Below are positions 23,864 through 31,869 of a stretch of DNA of 64,000 bases, one piece after another. A program made the position numbers and the translations under genes. This stretch comes from Micromonospora_E sp048060115 (GTDB lineage Bacteria; Actinomycetota; Actinomycetes; Mycobacteriales; Micromonosporaceae). The notes beneath the pieces were generated by a model that saw only the letters and a list, made by a program, of their open reading frames with translations, searched no databases and was not told where the DNA came from. The stretch's first letter is position 1. Each line of letters begins with the position of its first letter. The stretch is taken from positions 1 through 64,000 of the forward strand of contig NZ_JBHMIM010000007.1 in assembly GCF_048060115.1 (NCBI RefSeq), written 5' to 3'.

Positions 23864-24457
23864 TCAGATCAGCCAGCGGTGCCGCTGGACGAAGGGGAGC
23901 TTGGCCCAGAGCCGGCCGAGGCCCCAGGTGTGTCCGGCGTACGCGGCGGCGAGGGCGACCATGACGATCGCGTACACGATGTGGTAGTCGACCACCGGGT
24001 TGGTGGAGCTGGTGGCCTCACCGGCGGCGGTGAAGCGGACCAGCGGCAGCTCGGCCAGCCACATGAAGATCATCATCAGGGTGCCGGAGCCGGCCGCGAC
24101 CCGCAGGCCGATCCCGGCGATCAGGGCGATACCGATCGCGCCCAGACCGGCCATGAACAGCACGTTGGCCCACCAGGTGCCGGCGATCGCGTGGAAGAAC
24201 GACTGCAGCGGGCCGACCTCGACCGAGGAGAGGAAACCCTTGGTCGGCGAGCCGCCGTTGATCCAGGCCCGCTCGGCCGGGGTGGCGTAGCCGAGGCCGA
24301 ATGCCTTGTCGAGGAACGCCCAGAGGAAGACGAATCCGGTGGAGATCCGCAGCACGGCCAGCAACCGCGCGGCGGTGCTGGTGAGCATGTGGCCGGGAAG
24401 TTCAGCGTGCTCAAGGGGCCGGTCGATCGAACGGTGGGTGGCGTGCTGGGTGGTCAT
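23864..24457 (-). CDS. DoxX-family integral membrane protein
   Basis: A 197-residue membrane protein. After a cytoplasmic N-terminus come four transmembrane helices in the DoxX pattern: LAVLRISTGFVFLWAFLDKA near 32, FFHAIAGTWWANVLFMAGLG, IALIAGIGLRVAAGSGTLMM and the last near IVYAIVMVALAAAYAG. DoxX proteins are loosely linked to redox stress (in mycobacteria to superoxide dismutase and a thiosulfate sulfurtransferase). ATG 24457 is preferred because GGAGG lies six bases before it; the frame is open further up to 24571. It lies between catalase and a large regulator on the same strand, but a strong terminator separates it from catalase. Confidence 0.85.
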   Translation of the reverse strand: MTTQHATHRSIDRPLEHAELPGHMLTSTAARLLAVLRISTGFVFLWAFLDKAFGLGYATPAERAWINGGSPTKGFLSSVEVGPLQSFFHAIAGTWWANVLFMAGLGAIGIALIAGIGLRVAAGSGTLMMIFMWLAELPLVRFTAAGEATSSTNPVVDYHIVYAIVMVALAAAYAGHTWGLGRLWAKLPFVQRHRWLI

Positions 24458-24592
24458 TGTCGCCTCCGCGACTCGCTGCTCTCTTTTGACGAGATCAGCT
24501 TCTCGCAGTAGCGGTGCCCGGCACCCGAGGCGGAACACCCGAGGTCCCGGGACCAAGGTCCCGACCGCCAAGGGCCACCTGCCGGACGCCGG

Positions 24593-27184
24593 TCAGTCGT
24601 CGTCGAGCGCGGTCAGGAGCGTCTGGACCTGGTCGGCTTCCCGGGACTGCAGTTCCCGGTACCGGTCCAGGGCGAGCGTCAGGTGGTGCCGGGCCCGGTC
24701 GAGGTCGTCGAGCGCGGCGTACGCGCGGCCCAACCCACGATGGGCCCGGGCCTGCGGCTCGTGGACGTCGATCTCGACGGCGATCGCCAACGCCTCGGTG
24801 TGCAGGTCCAGGGCGTCTGCGGAGCGGCCGGTGGTGTACGCGGCCTCGCCGAGACCGTTGAGCACCCAGCTCTGGCCCTCCCGGTCACTGCTGCCGAGAA
24901 CGATCTCCTGCGCGAGGTTCAGGTGGACGATCGCCTGTTCGGGATCGTCGAGGCTGGTGTACGCGTTGCCCAGATGGTTCAGGGCGGCAGCCTCGCCGGT
25001 ACGGTTGCCGAGCATCCGGAATATGGTCAGGGCCCGGCGCAGGTCGTCGACGGCCTCGTCGTAGCGGCCGGAGCGCAGCTCGACCAGACCGATGTTGAGC
25101 AGCGCGGCGGCCTCGCCGAGCCGGTGCTCGATCCGGCCAGCCCGAGCGAGTGCCTGCCGGTGATAGGCGACGGCCTCGTCGTAGCGGCCGCGCTCGGTCT
25201 CGATGAAGCCGAGATCCATCAACGCCTGGGCGTGTCCGGTGTCGTCGCCGCCGAGTTCGGCCAACGCCAGCGCCCGGTGGATGAACGTGGCGGCCGACTC
25301 GTGCCGGCCCCGGCGCCTTTCGAGCTTGCCGAGGTCGGCGAGGGCCCGTGCCTGGCCGGCCAGATCGCCGGTACGTTCGTACCGGGTCAGGGCCTGCTGG
25401 AAGTGGTCGGCGGCCAGGTCGAAGCGGGACAACGCGAGGTAGGCGCTACCCAGGTCGACCAGAGCGTGGGCGTGCCTGGTGTCGTCGCCAGCCTCCTCGG
25501 CGGCCCGGCGGGCATAGCCGTGCACCACCAACGCGTCGAGGAAATGCCCACCCTCCAGGTAGCGGTAGATCACGTTAGAGAGGCTGCTGGCATGCCCCGG
25601 CCATCCATTGTCGAGCGCGAATCCGGCCGCGGCCACCAGCGCCGGACGTTGCGCGTCGAGCCACGCCCGGGCAGCCGCCGGGTCGGCGAACTCCGGGACC
25701 GTGGCGACCGGCGGCGGCACCGCGTCCTTGCGTCGGTCGGCCGGGTGCAGCACGTCGATGGCGGCGCTGGTGGCGGCCAGGTGCAGGTCGAACAGGCGGC
25801 TCAGCGCGGCCCGTCGCGACTCGTCGGTCTCCTCGGCGTCGGCTAACTGCGCCGCGTACGCGCGTAACAGGTCGTGCATGGCGTACCGGTCGGCTGTGAC
25901 GGGCTGGACCAGGTGGGCGCGGGCCAGCGCCGCCAGGTCACGGCCGGCGTCGGTGAGGTCGATCTCGGCGAGCGCGGCCGCCGCGTACCGGTCGAAGTCC
26001 GGGCCCGGGTGCAGACCCAACAACCGGAAGGTACGGGCGGACGGGGCCGGCAGATGCCGCAGCGACCACGAGAAGACCGCGGTGACCGCCGAGTGCGGGT
26101 CGTCTCCGGCGTCCAGCAGATCCAGCCGGTGGTGCCGGTCGGTGAGCTCGGCGACCAACGCGGCCAGCGAGTTCGCCGGGTACGCGGCGGCGCGTTCGGC
26201 GGCGATCCGCAATGCCAAGGGCAGCCCGGCGCACAGCCGCGCCAACTGCGCGACGGCGTCAGGTTCGTCCGCCGTACGCGGGCCGATCAGGTGTCCGAGC
26301 AGCGTGACCGCCTCGGCTGGCGGCAGCGGGTCGAGGTCGATGCGTCGGGCCCCGTCCCGGGCGACCAGCCCGGCGAGGCTGTCGCGGCTGGTGACCAGAA
26401 CCGTGCAGGACGACCCGCCGGGCAGCAGCGGCCGGACCTGCTCGGCACCGCCGGCGTTGTCCAGCAGGACGAGCATCCGCCGGTCGGCGAGCTGGGTGCG
26501 GTAGCGGGCGGCCCGTTCCTCGACCCCGTCCGGGATCTCCGCCTCTGGTACGCCGGTCCCGGCGAGCAGCCGGGCGAGGGCGTCGCCGGAGCTCAGCGGC
26601 TGCCCCGGGTCGTAGCCGCGCAGGTTCAGATACAGCTGGCCGTCGGGAAAACGTCTCGCCGCGCGGTGCGCCCAGTGCACCGCCAGCGAGGTCTTGCCGA
26701 CGCCGGCGGGGCCGGAGACCGCGGAGATCACCACGGCGGTGCCGGCCGGGTCCGCGTCGGTGAGCAGGGCGTCGAGCCGGGCGAGTTGTGCTGCCCGGCC
26801 GGTGAACGCGAACACGTCGGCGGGCAGCTGCCGTGGGATCAACCTCCGGCGTCCGCGACCGGTCTCACGCGGCACCCGGCGATGCTGCTCGGCGACCCGG
26901 TCCCGGGCGGTGGCCAGCGCCCCCTGCTCGGCCGGCGTGGCACCGAGCAATGCGACGAGGATGTCGAACCGGTCGGTCGGCGGCAGTGTCTGGCCGGTGA
27001 GGTATTCGGCGACGGCAGCGATCGACCAGCCGGTGCGGGCGGCCAACGCGCGGTAGGTGAGCTCACCGTCGCGGCGGCGCCGGGCGTGGCGGCGCCGCAG
27101 CGCGCGCAGCGCCTCGGCCAACTCCGCCAGGGTCCGCACCCCGGCGACGTCCAGGAACCCGGAATCTACGCCGGGCCGGTCCAT
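24593..27184 (-). CDS. HTH-NB-ARC-TPR regulator (STAND ATPase)
   Basis: An 863-residue signal-transduction ATPase. The N-terminal XRE-like helix-turn-helix (about 15-75) contains LTYRALAARTGWSIAAVAEYLTG. The NB-ARC NTPase has Walker A VSGPAGVGKTSLAVHW near 150, Walker B RRMLVLLDNAGG near 235, TVLVTSRD and GLPLALRIAAERA. After a winged-helix segment (YAMHDLLRAYA), about eight TPR units fill the C-terminal third (repeated patterns such as RGRYDEAVAYHRQALA). Such proteins in actinomycetes regulate transcription in response to an unknown ligand. ATG 27184 is chosen because upstream residues look non-coding. It might control the DoxX gene downstream. Confidence 0.87.
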   Translation of the reverse strand: MDRPGVDSGFLDVAGVRTLAELAEALRALRRRHARRRRDGELTYRALAARTGWSIAAVAEYLTGQTLPPTDRFDILVALLGATPAEQGALATARDRVAEQHRRVPRETGRGRRRLIPRQLPADVFAFTGRAAQLARLDALLTDADPAGTAVVISAVSGPAGVGKTSLAVHWAHRAARRFPDGQLYLNLRGYDPGQPLSSGDALARLLAGTGVPEAEIPDGVEERAARYRTQLADRRMLVLLDNAGGAEQVRPLLPGGSSCTVLVTSRDSLAGLVARDGARRIDLDPLPPAEAVTLLGHLIGPRTADEPDAVAQLARLCAGLPLALRIAAERAAAYPANSLAALVAELTDRHHRLDLLDAGDDPHSAVTAVFSWSLRHLPAPSARTFRLLGLHPGPDFDRYAAAALAEIDLTDAGRDLAALARAHLVQPVTADRYAMHDLLRAYAAQLADAEETDESRRAALSRLFDLHLAATSAAIDVLHPADRRKDAVPPPVATVPEFADPAAARAWLDAQRPALVAAAGFALDNGWPGHASSLSNVIYRYLEGGHFLDALVVHGYARRAAEEAGDDTRHAHALVDLGSAYLALSRFDLAADHFQQALTRYERTGDLAGQARALADLGKLERRRGRHESAATFIHRALALAELGGDDTGHAQALMDLGFIETERGRYDEAVAYHRQALARAGRIEHRLGEAAALLNIGLVELRSGRYDEAVDDLRRALTIFRMLGNRTGEAAALNHLGNAYTSLDDPEQAIVHLNLAQEIVLGSSDREGQSWVLNGLGEAAYTTGRSADALDLHTEALAIAVEIDVHEPQARAHRGLGRAYAALDDLDRARHHLTLALDRYRELQSREADQVQTLLTALDDD

Positions 27185-27622
27185 GTGGTCCGCAATCGTG
27201 GCAGTTCCTTCTGTGCGTCCCGGCAGACTCGCGCAGCCTAGTCCGCAGTGGCCGATCAGCGGTAGGTGTCCGCCGACTTCCGGGGGATTTCGCCGCTGTC
27301 CGGAATGACGACGCCAACCGCCGCCAGCTCGGCACCATCGACTCGGATCCACCGACGCCGACAGTCGTGGTGGTGCCGGACCGGCGGGACCCGGCCCGGC
27401 GCCTACCGCGACCGGTCGGGTGGTACGGCCGACCGCCTCAGCGCCGGAAGAATCCGAAGTGGGACCGGTGCACATGCCCTGGCTGCGTACCACGACGAGC
27501 TGGCTCACGACGACCCAACGCGGGACCGGATCGAACCAGGGGCCGTGCTGGCCGTGACCGCCACGGCGTCGGCTGGGCCTGGCTCCGCCACCATCGAGAC
27601 CAGTGACGAGGCCCGGTGGGGA
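27185..27622. other. 438-bp spacer without a convincing gene
   Basis: Between the regulator start and the map stop. Open frames exist on both strands but have Arg/Pro/Gly-rich shadow composition, no ribosome binding sites and no recognised motif. The part near 27185-27300 should contain the promoter of the regulator gene. I see no repeats, RNA gene or clear terminator. Confidence 0.5.
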
Positions 27623-28390
27623 TCAGGCCCGGCGGGTGAGCACCAGCGGGTCGCCGTCGGTGATGGCGACGGTGTGCTCGGAGTGGGCGGTGCGGGACCC
27701 GTCCGCCGATCGGATCGTCCAGCCGTCCTCGTCGAACGTGATCTCGTCGGTGGTCTTGGCGAACCACGGCTCGATCGCGATGGTCAGCCCGGGTAGCAGC
27801 TTCATGCCGCGCCCCCGGCGACCGTTGTTCGACACGTGCGGGCTCTCGTGCATGGTGCGCCCGATGCCGTGCCCGCCGAACTCCAGGTTGACCGGGTAGC
27901 CGTACCTGCCGGCGACCTCGCCGATCGCGGCCGAGACGTCGCCGAGGTGGTTGCCGGGCCGGGCCGCCTCGATCGCCGCCTCCAACGCGACCTCGGTGGC
28001 CTCGACCAGCTGCAGGTCGTCGGCGGCGGCCGCGCCGACGATGACGGTACGCGCGGAGTCGGCGACCCACCCGTCGATGCCGACCGCCATGTCGATGCTC
28101 ACCACGTCGCCGTCGCGCAGCACGTAATCGTGCGGCAGCCCGTGCAGGACCGCGTCGTTGACCGACAGGCACAGCACGTTGCGGAACGGTCCGTTGCCGA
28201 ACGACGGGGCGTAGTCCCAGTAGCAGGACTCGGCACCGCGTGCCTTGATCAGGGACCGGGCATGGTGCTCCAGATCGAGCAGGTTGACCCCGACCTCGGC
28301 GAGGTCACCGAGCTGCGTGAGCACGTCGGCGACGAACCGGCCGGTGACGTGCATGCACTCGATCTCCTGGGGAGACTTGAGCTCGATCAC
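27623..28390 (-). CDS. map: Methionine aminopeptidase, type I
   Basis: Removes the initiator methionine from nascent proteins, using two metal ions. The 255-residue length fits the bacterial short form. The five ligands are placed as expected: the two Asp in SIDMAVGIDGWVADSART, His in GGHGIGRTMHE, and the two Glu in LTIAIEPWFA and the final block (SEHTVAIT). Substrate His is seen in LHGLPHDYVL. It is divergent from a small XRE regulator across an 85-bp spacer holding a GGTATA/TATACC palindrome, so this is likely a regulated second map gene; the housekeeping copy usually lies in the secY-adk region. Confidence 0.94.
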   Translation of the reverse strand: MIELKSPQEIECMHVTGRFVADVLTQLGDLAEVGVNLLDLEHHARSLIKARGAESCYWDYAPSFGNGPFRNVLCLSVNDAVLHGLPHDYVLRDGDVVSIDMAVGIDGWVADSARTVIVGAAAADDLQLVEATEVALEAAIEAARPGNHLGDVSAAIGEVAGRYGYPVNLEFGGHGIGRTMHESPHVSNNGRRGRGMKLLPGLTIAIEPWFAKTTDEITFDEDGWTIRSADGSRTAHSEHTVAITDGDPLVLTRRA

Positions 28391-28412
28391 GGTGAACCTC
28401 CGTCGTAGCGTT

Positions 28413-28426
28413 GGTATATCTATACC
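28413..28426. promoter_or_regulatory. Probable operator palindrome between map and xre
   Basis: GGTATATCTATACC: six-base arms GGTATA and TATACC around TC. It lies 23 bases before the map start and 50 bases before the XRE start, and is unusually AT-rich for this DNA. The XRE protein is the natural candidate ligand. Confidence 0.5.
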
Positions 28427-28475
28427 ATGCTGTGTCGTCGTTGCCGTCCCGCCAACCCTGCCCTACGGTGCTGTC

Positions 28476-28742
28476 ATGGTTCGCCGCCCGCTCACACCTG
28501 AACAGATCGAGGCGGGTGGCCGCCTCGGAACGGCGCTGCGGCAGGCGCGCGGGGGTCGCGGCCTGTTCGAGGTGGCGCTGGCGGCGGGCATCTCACCCGA
28601 GACGCTCCGGAAGATCGAGACCGGTCGACTGCCCGCGCCCTCGTTCGGCATCGTCGTCTCCCTCAGCGACGTGCTCGGTATCCCACTGGCCGACCTCGCG
28701 GACGCCTGGCGTGCCGAGGCCGCCGTCCGGGACGCTTCGTAG
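28476..28742 (+). CDS. Small XRE-family helix-turn-helix regulator
   Basis: An 88-residue DNA-binding protein that is almost only one Cro/C1-type domain: GTALRQARGGRGLFEVALAAGISPETLRKIETGRLPAPSFGI. The second helix and recognition helix (GISPETLRKIETG) are intact, and a short C-terminal helix follows (ADLADAWRAEAAVRD). The start is probably leaderless: TACGGT (28464-28469) lies six bases before the ATG and there is no Shine-Dalgarno sequence. Divergent pairing with map recurs in actinomycetes as far as I recall. Confidence 0.85.
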   Translation: MVRRPLTPEQIEAGGRLGTALRQARGGRGLFEVALAAGISPETLRKIETGRLPAPSFGIVVSLSDVLGIPLADLADAWRAEAAVRDAS

Positions 28743-28789
28743 TCGCCGTCCGGGCGTTTCCTGCCGGCCGAACACCGGAACATCCCAGC

Positions 28790-28882
28790 GACGCGATCGT
28801 CGTCCTGCGCTACTACTTCGACCTGCCGGAAGTGTCCGAGCTGGCTGACACCCTTGAAAAGCTTGTGAGGGCAGCGAACTGA
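28790..28882 (+). pseudogene. Possible sigma-factor region 4 fragment
   Basis: A short open stretch reads DAIVVLRYYFDLPEVSELAD followed by TLEKLVRAAN and a stop. VVLRYYFDLP is the typical start of sigma-70 region 4.2 in ECF sigma factors, but no start codon, upstream sigma domain or complete helix-turn-helix is present. The rest of the 298-bp spacer 28743-29040 shows nothing else. It may be a gene remnant or chance. Confidence 0.3.
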
Positions 28883-29040
28883 TCTGTCGCGATCCGGGCG
28901 CGTTTGGCGCCCGGGCATTGAGCCAACGTCCGATGCCCCGGCCGTTCGGCGGGCGCATCCTTGATCGTCTACTCGAACGCGAAGCTGGCTTCCACGGTCA
29001 GTGATCGACCGGTCAGGTGCGCGTTTGCAGTCCTGTGATG

Positions 29041-29112
29041 TGCCCCCGGCAGGATTCGAACCTGCGCCACCGCCTCCGGAGGGCGGTGCTCTATCCCCTG
29101 AGCTACGGGGGC
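29041..29112 (-). tRNA. tRNA-Arg (anticodon CCG)
   Basis: On the minus strand a full cloverleaf is present: acceptor GCCCCCG/CGGGGGC, D-arm GCTC/GAGC, anticodon stem CCGCC/GGCGG with loop CTCCGGA (anticodon CCG, reading CGG), and T-arm GCAGG-TTCGAAT-CCTGC. The discriminator is A. It is 72 bases long, and CCA is not encoded. tRNA 3' ends are frequent integration sites, but no integrase or duplicated 3' end is visible here. Confidence 0.95.
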
Positions 29113-29242
29113 TCAGCGACCCAGGAAGACTAGCAAACGCCCAACCAGGTTGCCGAATTGGTATCGCCGTGTCCCGCCCGAGGCGGGTGAGATGGCGGCC
29201 CCGGCCCGGTGGCTGCTGGTCAGGCCGGTGGCCGACCTCTGG

Positions 29243-29938
29243 TCAGGCGACGCGGGCCGGTCGGGCGCAGCTCGGCAGCAGGTGCGTGACGATGCTGCGG
29301 GGCAGCCGCCGGGGGAGTTCCGAGTTCGCCCAGGAGCCGTCGACCACGAGGTGCGCGCCGCGCCGCTCCGGGCCGCAGAGCCGGAGCAGGAACTCGCGCG
29401 GCAGCGGCGGGTCGATCGACGGGGTCAGGATCATGAAGCGGATCTGGCCACGGACCGAGGCGGCAGACAGCACGTCGGCGGCCGGCGAGGTGCCGTGCAG
29501 CCGGGTCCGCCCCAGCCACCACAGGTCCGTCCGGTGGTCGCGGGCGGCCCGCAGCACCTCCGGGTAGGCCCGGTCCACCCACTCGTTGACCGCGTCGACG
29601 CAGAGCCCGCAGGCGCGTTCCGCCGGCCGCCGGGGCGCCAACCCCCAGGCGTCCAGGTAGTGGCCGACGTCGGTCGGGCTCAGCGTCAGCCCGAACCGGC
29701 GTTCGATCAGGATCGCGACGGTACGGCGGCTCCACAGCTCGTCGTCCAGCGCGTGATCCTCCGGCCAGCGGCCGCGCAGCAGGTCGATGAGGTCGAGTTC
29801 CTGTTCCGGTGTCAGCCCGCCAGCGGCACCGGTGGGTGATCCGCGACGGCGGGCCGCCACCGCGCCGTCACCGCCGAGTGTGTGCCGTCGGCACCAGCTC
29901 GTGATCGATTTCCGAGTATCGCTTAGAAGTGCCCCCAC
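29243..29938 (-). CDS. IS630-like transposase derivative with degenerate DDE domain
   Basis: A 231-residue protein with IS630/Tc1-type features: a helix-turn-helix (GALLSDTRKSITSWCRRH), the linker GGDGAVAARRRG, a winged helix (LTPEQELDLIDLLRGRWPED, LWSRRTVAILIERRFGLTLS) and YLDAWGLAPRRP. The expected DDE catalytic core is altered. The first Asp block is missing (LWWLGRTRLHG), the second reads HLVVDGSWA rather than LVLDNxxxH, and no clear third Glu/Asp remains. The start GTG 29938 cuts into the first HTH, and in-frame sequence upstream looks weakly related until a TGA. It is either a decayed element or a domesticated DNA-binding protein. No terminal inverted repeats were found. Confidence 0.65.
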   Translation of the reverse strand: MGALLSDTRKSITSWCRRHTLGGDGAVAARRRGSPTGAAGGLTPEQELDLIDLLRGRWPEDHALDDELWSRRTVAILIERRFGLTLSPTDVGHYLDAWGLAPRRPAERACGLCVDAVNEWVDRAYPEVLRAARDHRTDLWWLGRTRLHGTSPAADVLSAASVRGQIRFMILTPSIDPPLPREFLLRLCGPERRGAHLVVDGSWANSELPRRLPRSIVTHLLPSCARPARVA

Positions 29939-30072
29939 GCTAGGACCAACGATGCTGTATCAGGACGGTAGCGATATGTGGCAAGAAAACGTCTGAGACC
30001 GTACAGTCCGGTGAAGTACCCTAGATCGTGGTATAGATAGACATAAGGTTCGCTGATCGGCTGCAGTACGAC

Positions 30073-30106
30073 CGTCGCCCGCCCCGGGCGACCGGGACGG
30101 GCGACG
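30073..30106 (-). terminator. Hairpin terminator after the DUF305 gene
   Basis: CGTCGCCCGCCCCGG (30073-30087) pairs with CCGGGACGGGCGACG (30092-30106) with one mismatch and a GCGA loop, about 30 bases beyond the DUF305 stop. Confidence 0.6.
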
Positions 30107-30136
30107 TGGTACGAGCGTCGGACGGTGCGGCGGCGG

Positions 30137-30862
30137 TCAGCCGCCGACCTGGGACTGCAGGGTACGGATCAACTCGATCTCCTTCTGCTGCCCGCTCACC
30201 ATCGACTCGGCCAGCCAGCGCACGTTCTCGTCGTCGGACACCTCGAGCACCCCGTCGGCCATATGGATGCCGCCCAGGTGATGGGTGAGCATCAACGACA
30301 GGTAGAGCCGGTCGACGTCGACGCCGGACGCCTCGCGCAACTCGGCCCGCTCGGCGTCGGTGGCCATCCCGGGCATCAGCCCGTCGACGATGGCCCACTC
30401 GCCACTGGTCTGCATCCAGGCCATCCGGGGCCCGGTGCCGGTCGGCTCCAGACCCCACCCCCGCAGCCAGGTCTGCATCATGCCGATCTGGCTCTGCTGG
30501 GTCAGCGCGATGTCGCTGGCCAGGGTGCGCACCGCCGGGTTCCCGCTGCGCTCCAGGACGATCATCGACAACTCGACCGCCTGCGCGTGATGAGTCGACA
30601 TGTCCCGGGCGAAGCCGGCCTCCGGCGAGTTCTCGCCCGGGATGGACAGACCCGGGGTGAGTAGGCCGGCCGCGTACCCGAGGAGCAGACCGACCACGAC
30701 GGCGGCGGCCAGCCAGGCGGTGCCGAAGCCGCTGCCACGGCTCGGCCGGGCCGCCGGCGGCCCGTCAGCCGGCGGCGGCTCCGGCGGTGGCTCCGTCGGT
30801 GGCTCCGGATCCGCCAGCCGGTCGTCGTCGGTGTCGCTCATCGAGTCCGTCCTCGTGGTCAC
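30137..30862 (-). CDS. DUF305 membrane-anchored protein
   Basis: A 241-residue protein: Pro/Asp-rich cytoplasmic N-terminus, one transmembrane helix near 50-70 (AWLAAAVVVGLLLGYAAGLL), then an extracellular ferritin-like DUF305 domain. The domain has FARDMSTHHAQAVELSMIVL near 85 and LSLMLTHHLGGIHMADGVLE near 190, the paired HH/His-Met motifs of the family. These residues bind copper in some DUF305 proteins (CopM-like). The GTG at 30862 overlaps the stop of the DUF3105 gene by four bases (GTGA), indicating coupling; the in-frame ATG at 30841 is an alternative start. Confidence 0.9.
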   Translation of the reverse strand: MTTRTDSMSDTDDDRLADPEPPTEPPPEPPPADGPPAARPSRGSGFGTAWLAAAVVVGLLLGYAAGLLTPGLSIPGENSPEAGFARDMSTHHAQAVELSMIVLERSGNPAVRTLASDIALTQQSQIGMMQTWLRGWGLEPTGTGPRMAWMQTSGEWAIVDGLMPGMATDAERAELREASGVDVDRLYLSLMLTHHLGGIHMADGVLEVSDDENVRWLAESMVSGQQKEIELIRTLQSQVGG

Positions 30863-31764
30863 GAGCCGGCGCCGCCGTCCATGGCCTGCTCCTGCTGGCC
30901 GAGGTCACGCGGGGTGGTGCCGGTCGCGGTGATCCCGCCGGAGCAGGTCGCCCCCGGCTCGACGGTGGCGTTCTGCCGCAGCGCCCGGATGAACTCGTCG
31001 ATCCGCGGGTCGCTGGCGTCGTCGACGGCAAGCTGGTAGCCCCACGCCTGCAACGAGATCGGCGACTCCAGGCCCTCGAACGGGCTCATCAGCGTGTACT
31101 CGTTGCCGTGCACCTTGCTGGCCAGGGTCTCGACCTGGTCGGCGGGCAGGGAATCCTGGTAGGTCACCCAGACCGCGCCGTGCTCCATGCTGTGTACGGC
31201 GTGCTCGCTGGCGATCGGTGCGGCGTAGACGTCGCCCATGCAGTTCTGCCAGTTCGGGTTGTGGCTGCTGCCGACCGGCGGCTGGATCTCGTACTCCAGC
31301 GTGCCCCATTCGTGCGACTGCCTGCCGGCCATCGGGTCCAGGATGGCCGGGTTGGCATCCCGGTAGTTGACCAGCCCGGTGATGTCCGACGCGCGGTCCT
31401 GCCACGACTTGGCCTCCTGGGAGACCGCCCAGGCGCCGTAGCCGACGATGCCGGTGGCCAGCACACCGACCGCGACCATCAGCGCGATCGGTCCCCAGTT
31501 GCGCTCCTGGTTCACCTTGACTGATTTGAGTGGCTTACGTGGGCCTTTGCCGCCCTTGGCCGCGGTGCCCGGTTTGCCGCCGGGGCGTGTGCCGCCGGCC
31601 GACCTGGCGGCCCCGGTGCCACCAGCCTTGCCGGTCGCCGACTTGCCGGTCGCCGGCTTACCGCCGGCCTTCTCCTCAGCCTTCGGCTTGCCGCCGGCCG
31701 CCGGCTTGCCGGTGCTGACCACGGACGGACGGCGGTTCTCGCCACCCTGGGTGCTGATGCTCAT
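30859..31764 (-). CDS. DUF3105 membrane protein
   Basis: A 301-residue protein. The first about 85 residues are a low-complexity Gly/Lys/Ala tail with repeated GKPA/GKSATGK units. One transmembrane helix lies near 91-112, followed by the extracellular DUF3105 domain with YEIQPPVGSSHNPNWQNCMG, EHAVHSMEHGAVWVTYQ and a second Cys (GATCSGG) that could bridge the first. The function is unknown; the conserved His/Glu cluster suggests metal binding. DUF3105 and DUF305 are frequent partners beside argS in actinomycetes. Confidence 0.88.
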   Translation of the reverse strand: MSISTQGGENRRPSVVSTGKPAAGGKPKAEEKAGGKPATGKSATGKAGGTGAARSAGGTRPGGKPGTAAKGGKGPRKPLKSVKVNQERNWGPIALMVAVGVLATGIVGYGAWAVSQEAKSWQDRASDITGLVNYRDANPAILDPMAGRQSHEWGTLEYEIQPPVGSSHNPNWQNCMGDVYAAPIASEHAVHSMEHGAVWVTYQDSLPADQVETLASKVHGNEYTLMSPFEGLESPISLQAWGYQLAVDDASDPRIDEFIRALRQNATVEPGATCSGGITATGTTPRDLGQQEQAMDGGAGS

Positions 31765-31857
31765 GGTGTGGTGCCTCGTCAGGTCGGTCGGTCAAGGGGC
31801 TCTCAGCGGAGACACAGCTGGTAAGGGTCGCCGCCAAGTGCCCGAGTCTACCCCCGC

Positions 31858-31863
31858 TAGCAT
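31858..31863 (+). promoter_or_regulatory. -10 element of a leaderless argS transcript
   Basis: TAGCAT ends six bases before the GTG start codon at 31870, with no ribosome binding site in between, so transcription probably begins at the start codon. thrB (44126) shows the same hexamer and spacing. Confidence 0.55.
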
Positions 31864-31869
31864 GGTTCG

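Noticed and set aside
22088..24511. An 807-codon open frame on the plus strand
   Set aside because: It runs opposite catalase and DoxX, both of which have full family motifs. Long antisense frames are common at this GC content.
27266..27796. Open frame in the spacer upstream of map
   Set aside because: It has no ribosome binding site, runs into the antisense of map and shows no family motif; only a short acidic stretch near 27500 looked protein-like.
29041..29938. tRNA-Arg as attachment site of an integrated element
   Set aside because: No integrase, no second copy of the tRNA 3' end and no change of composition at a far border were seen.
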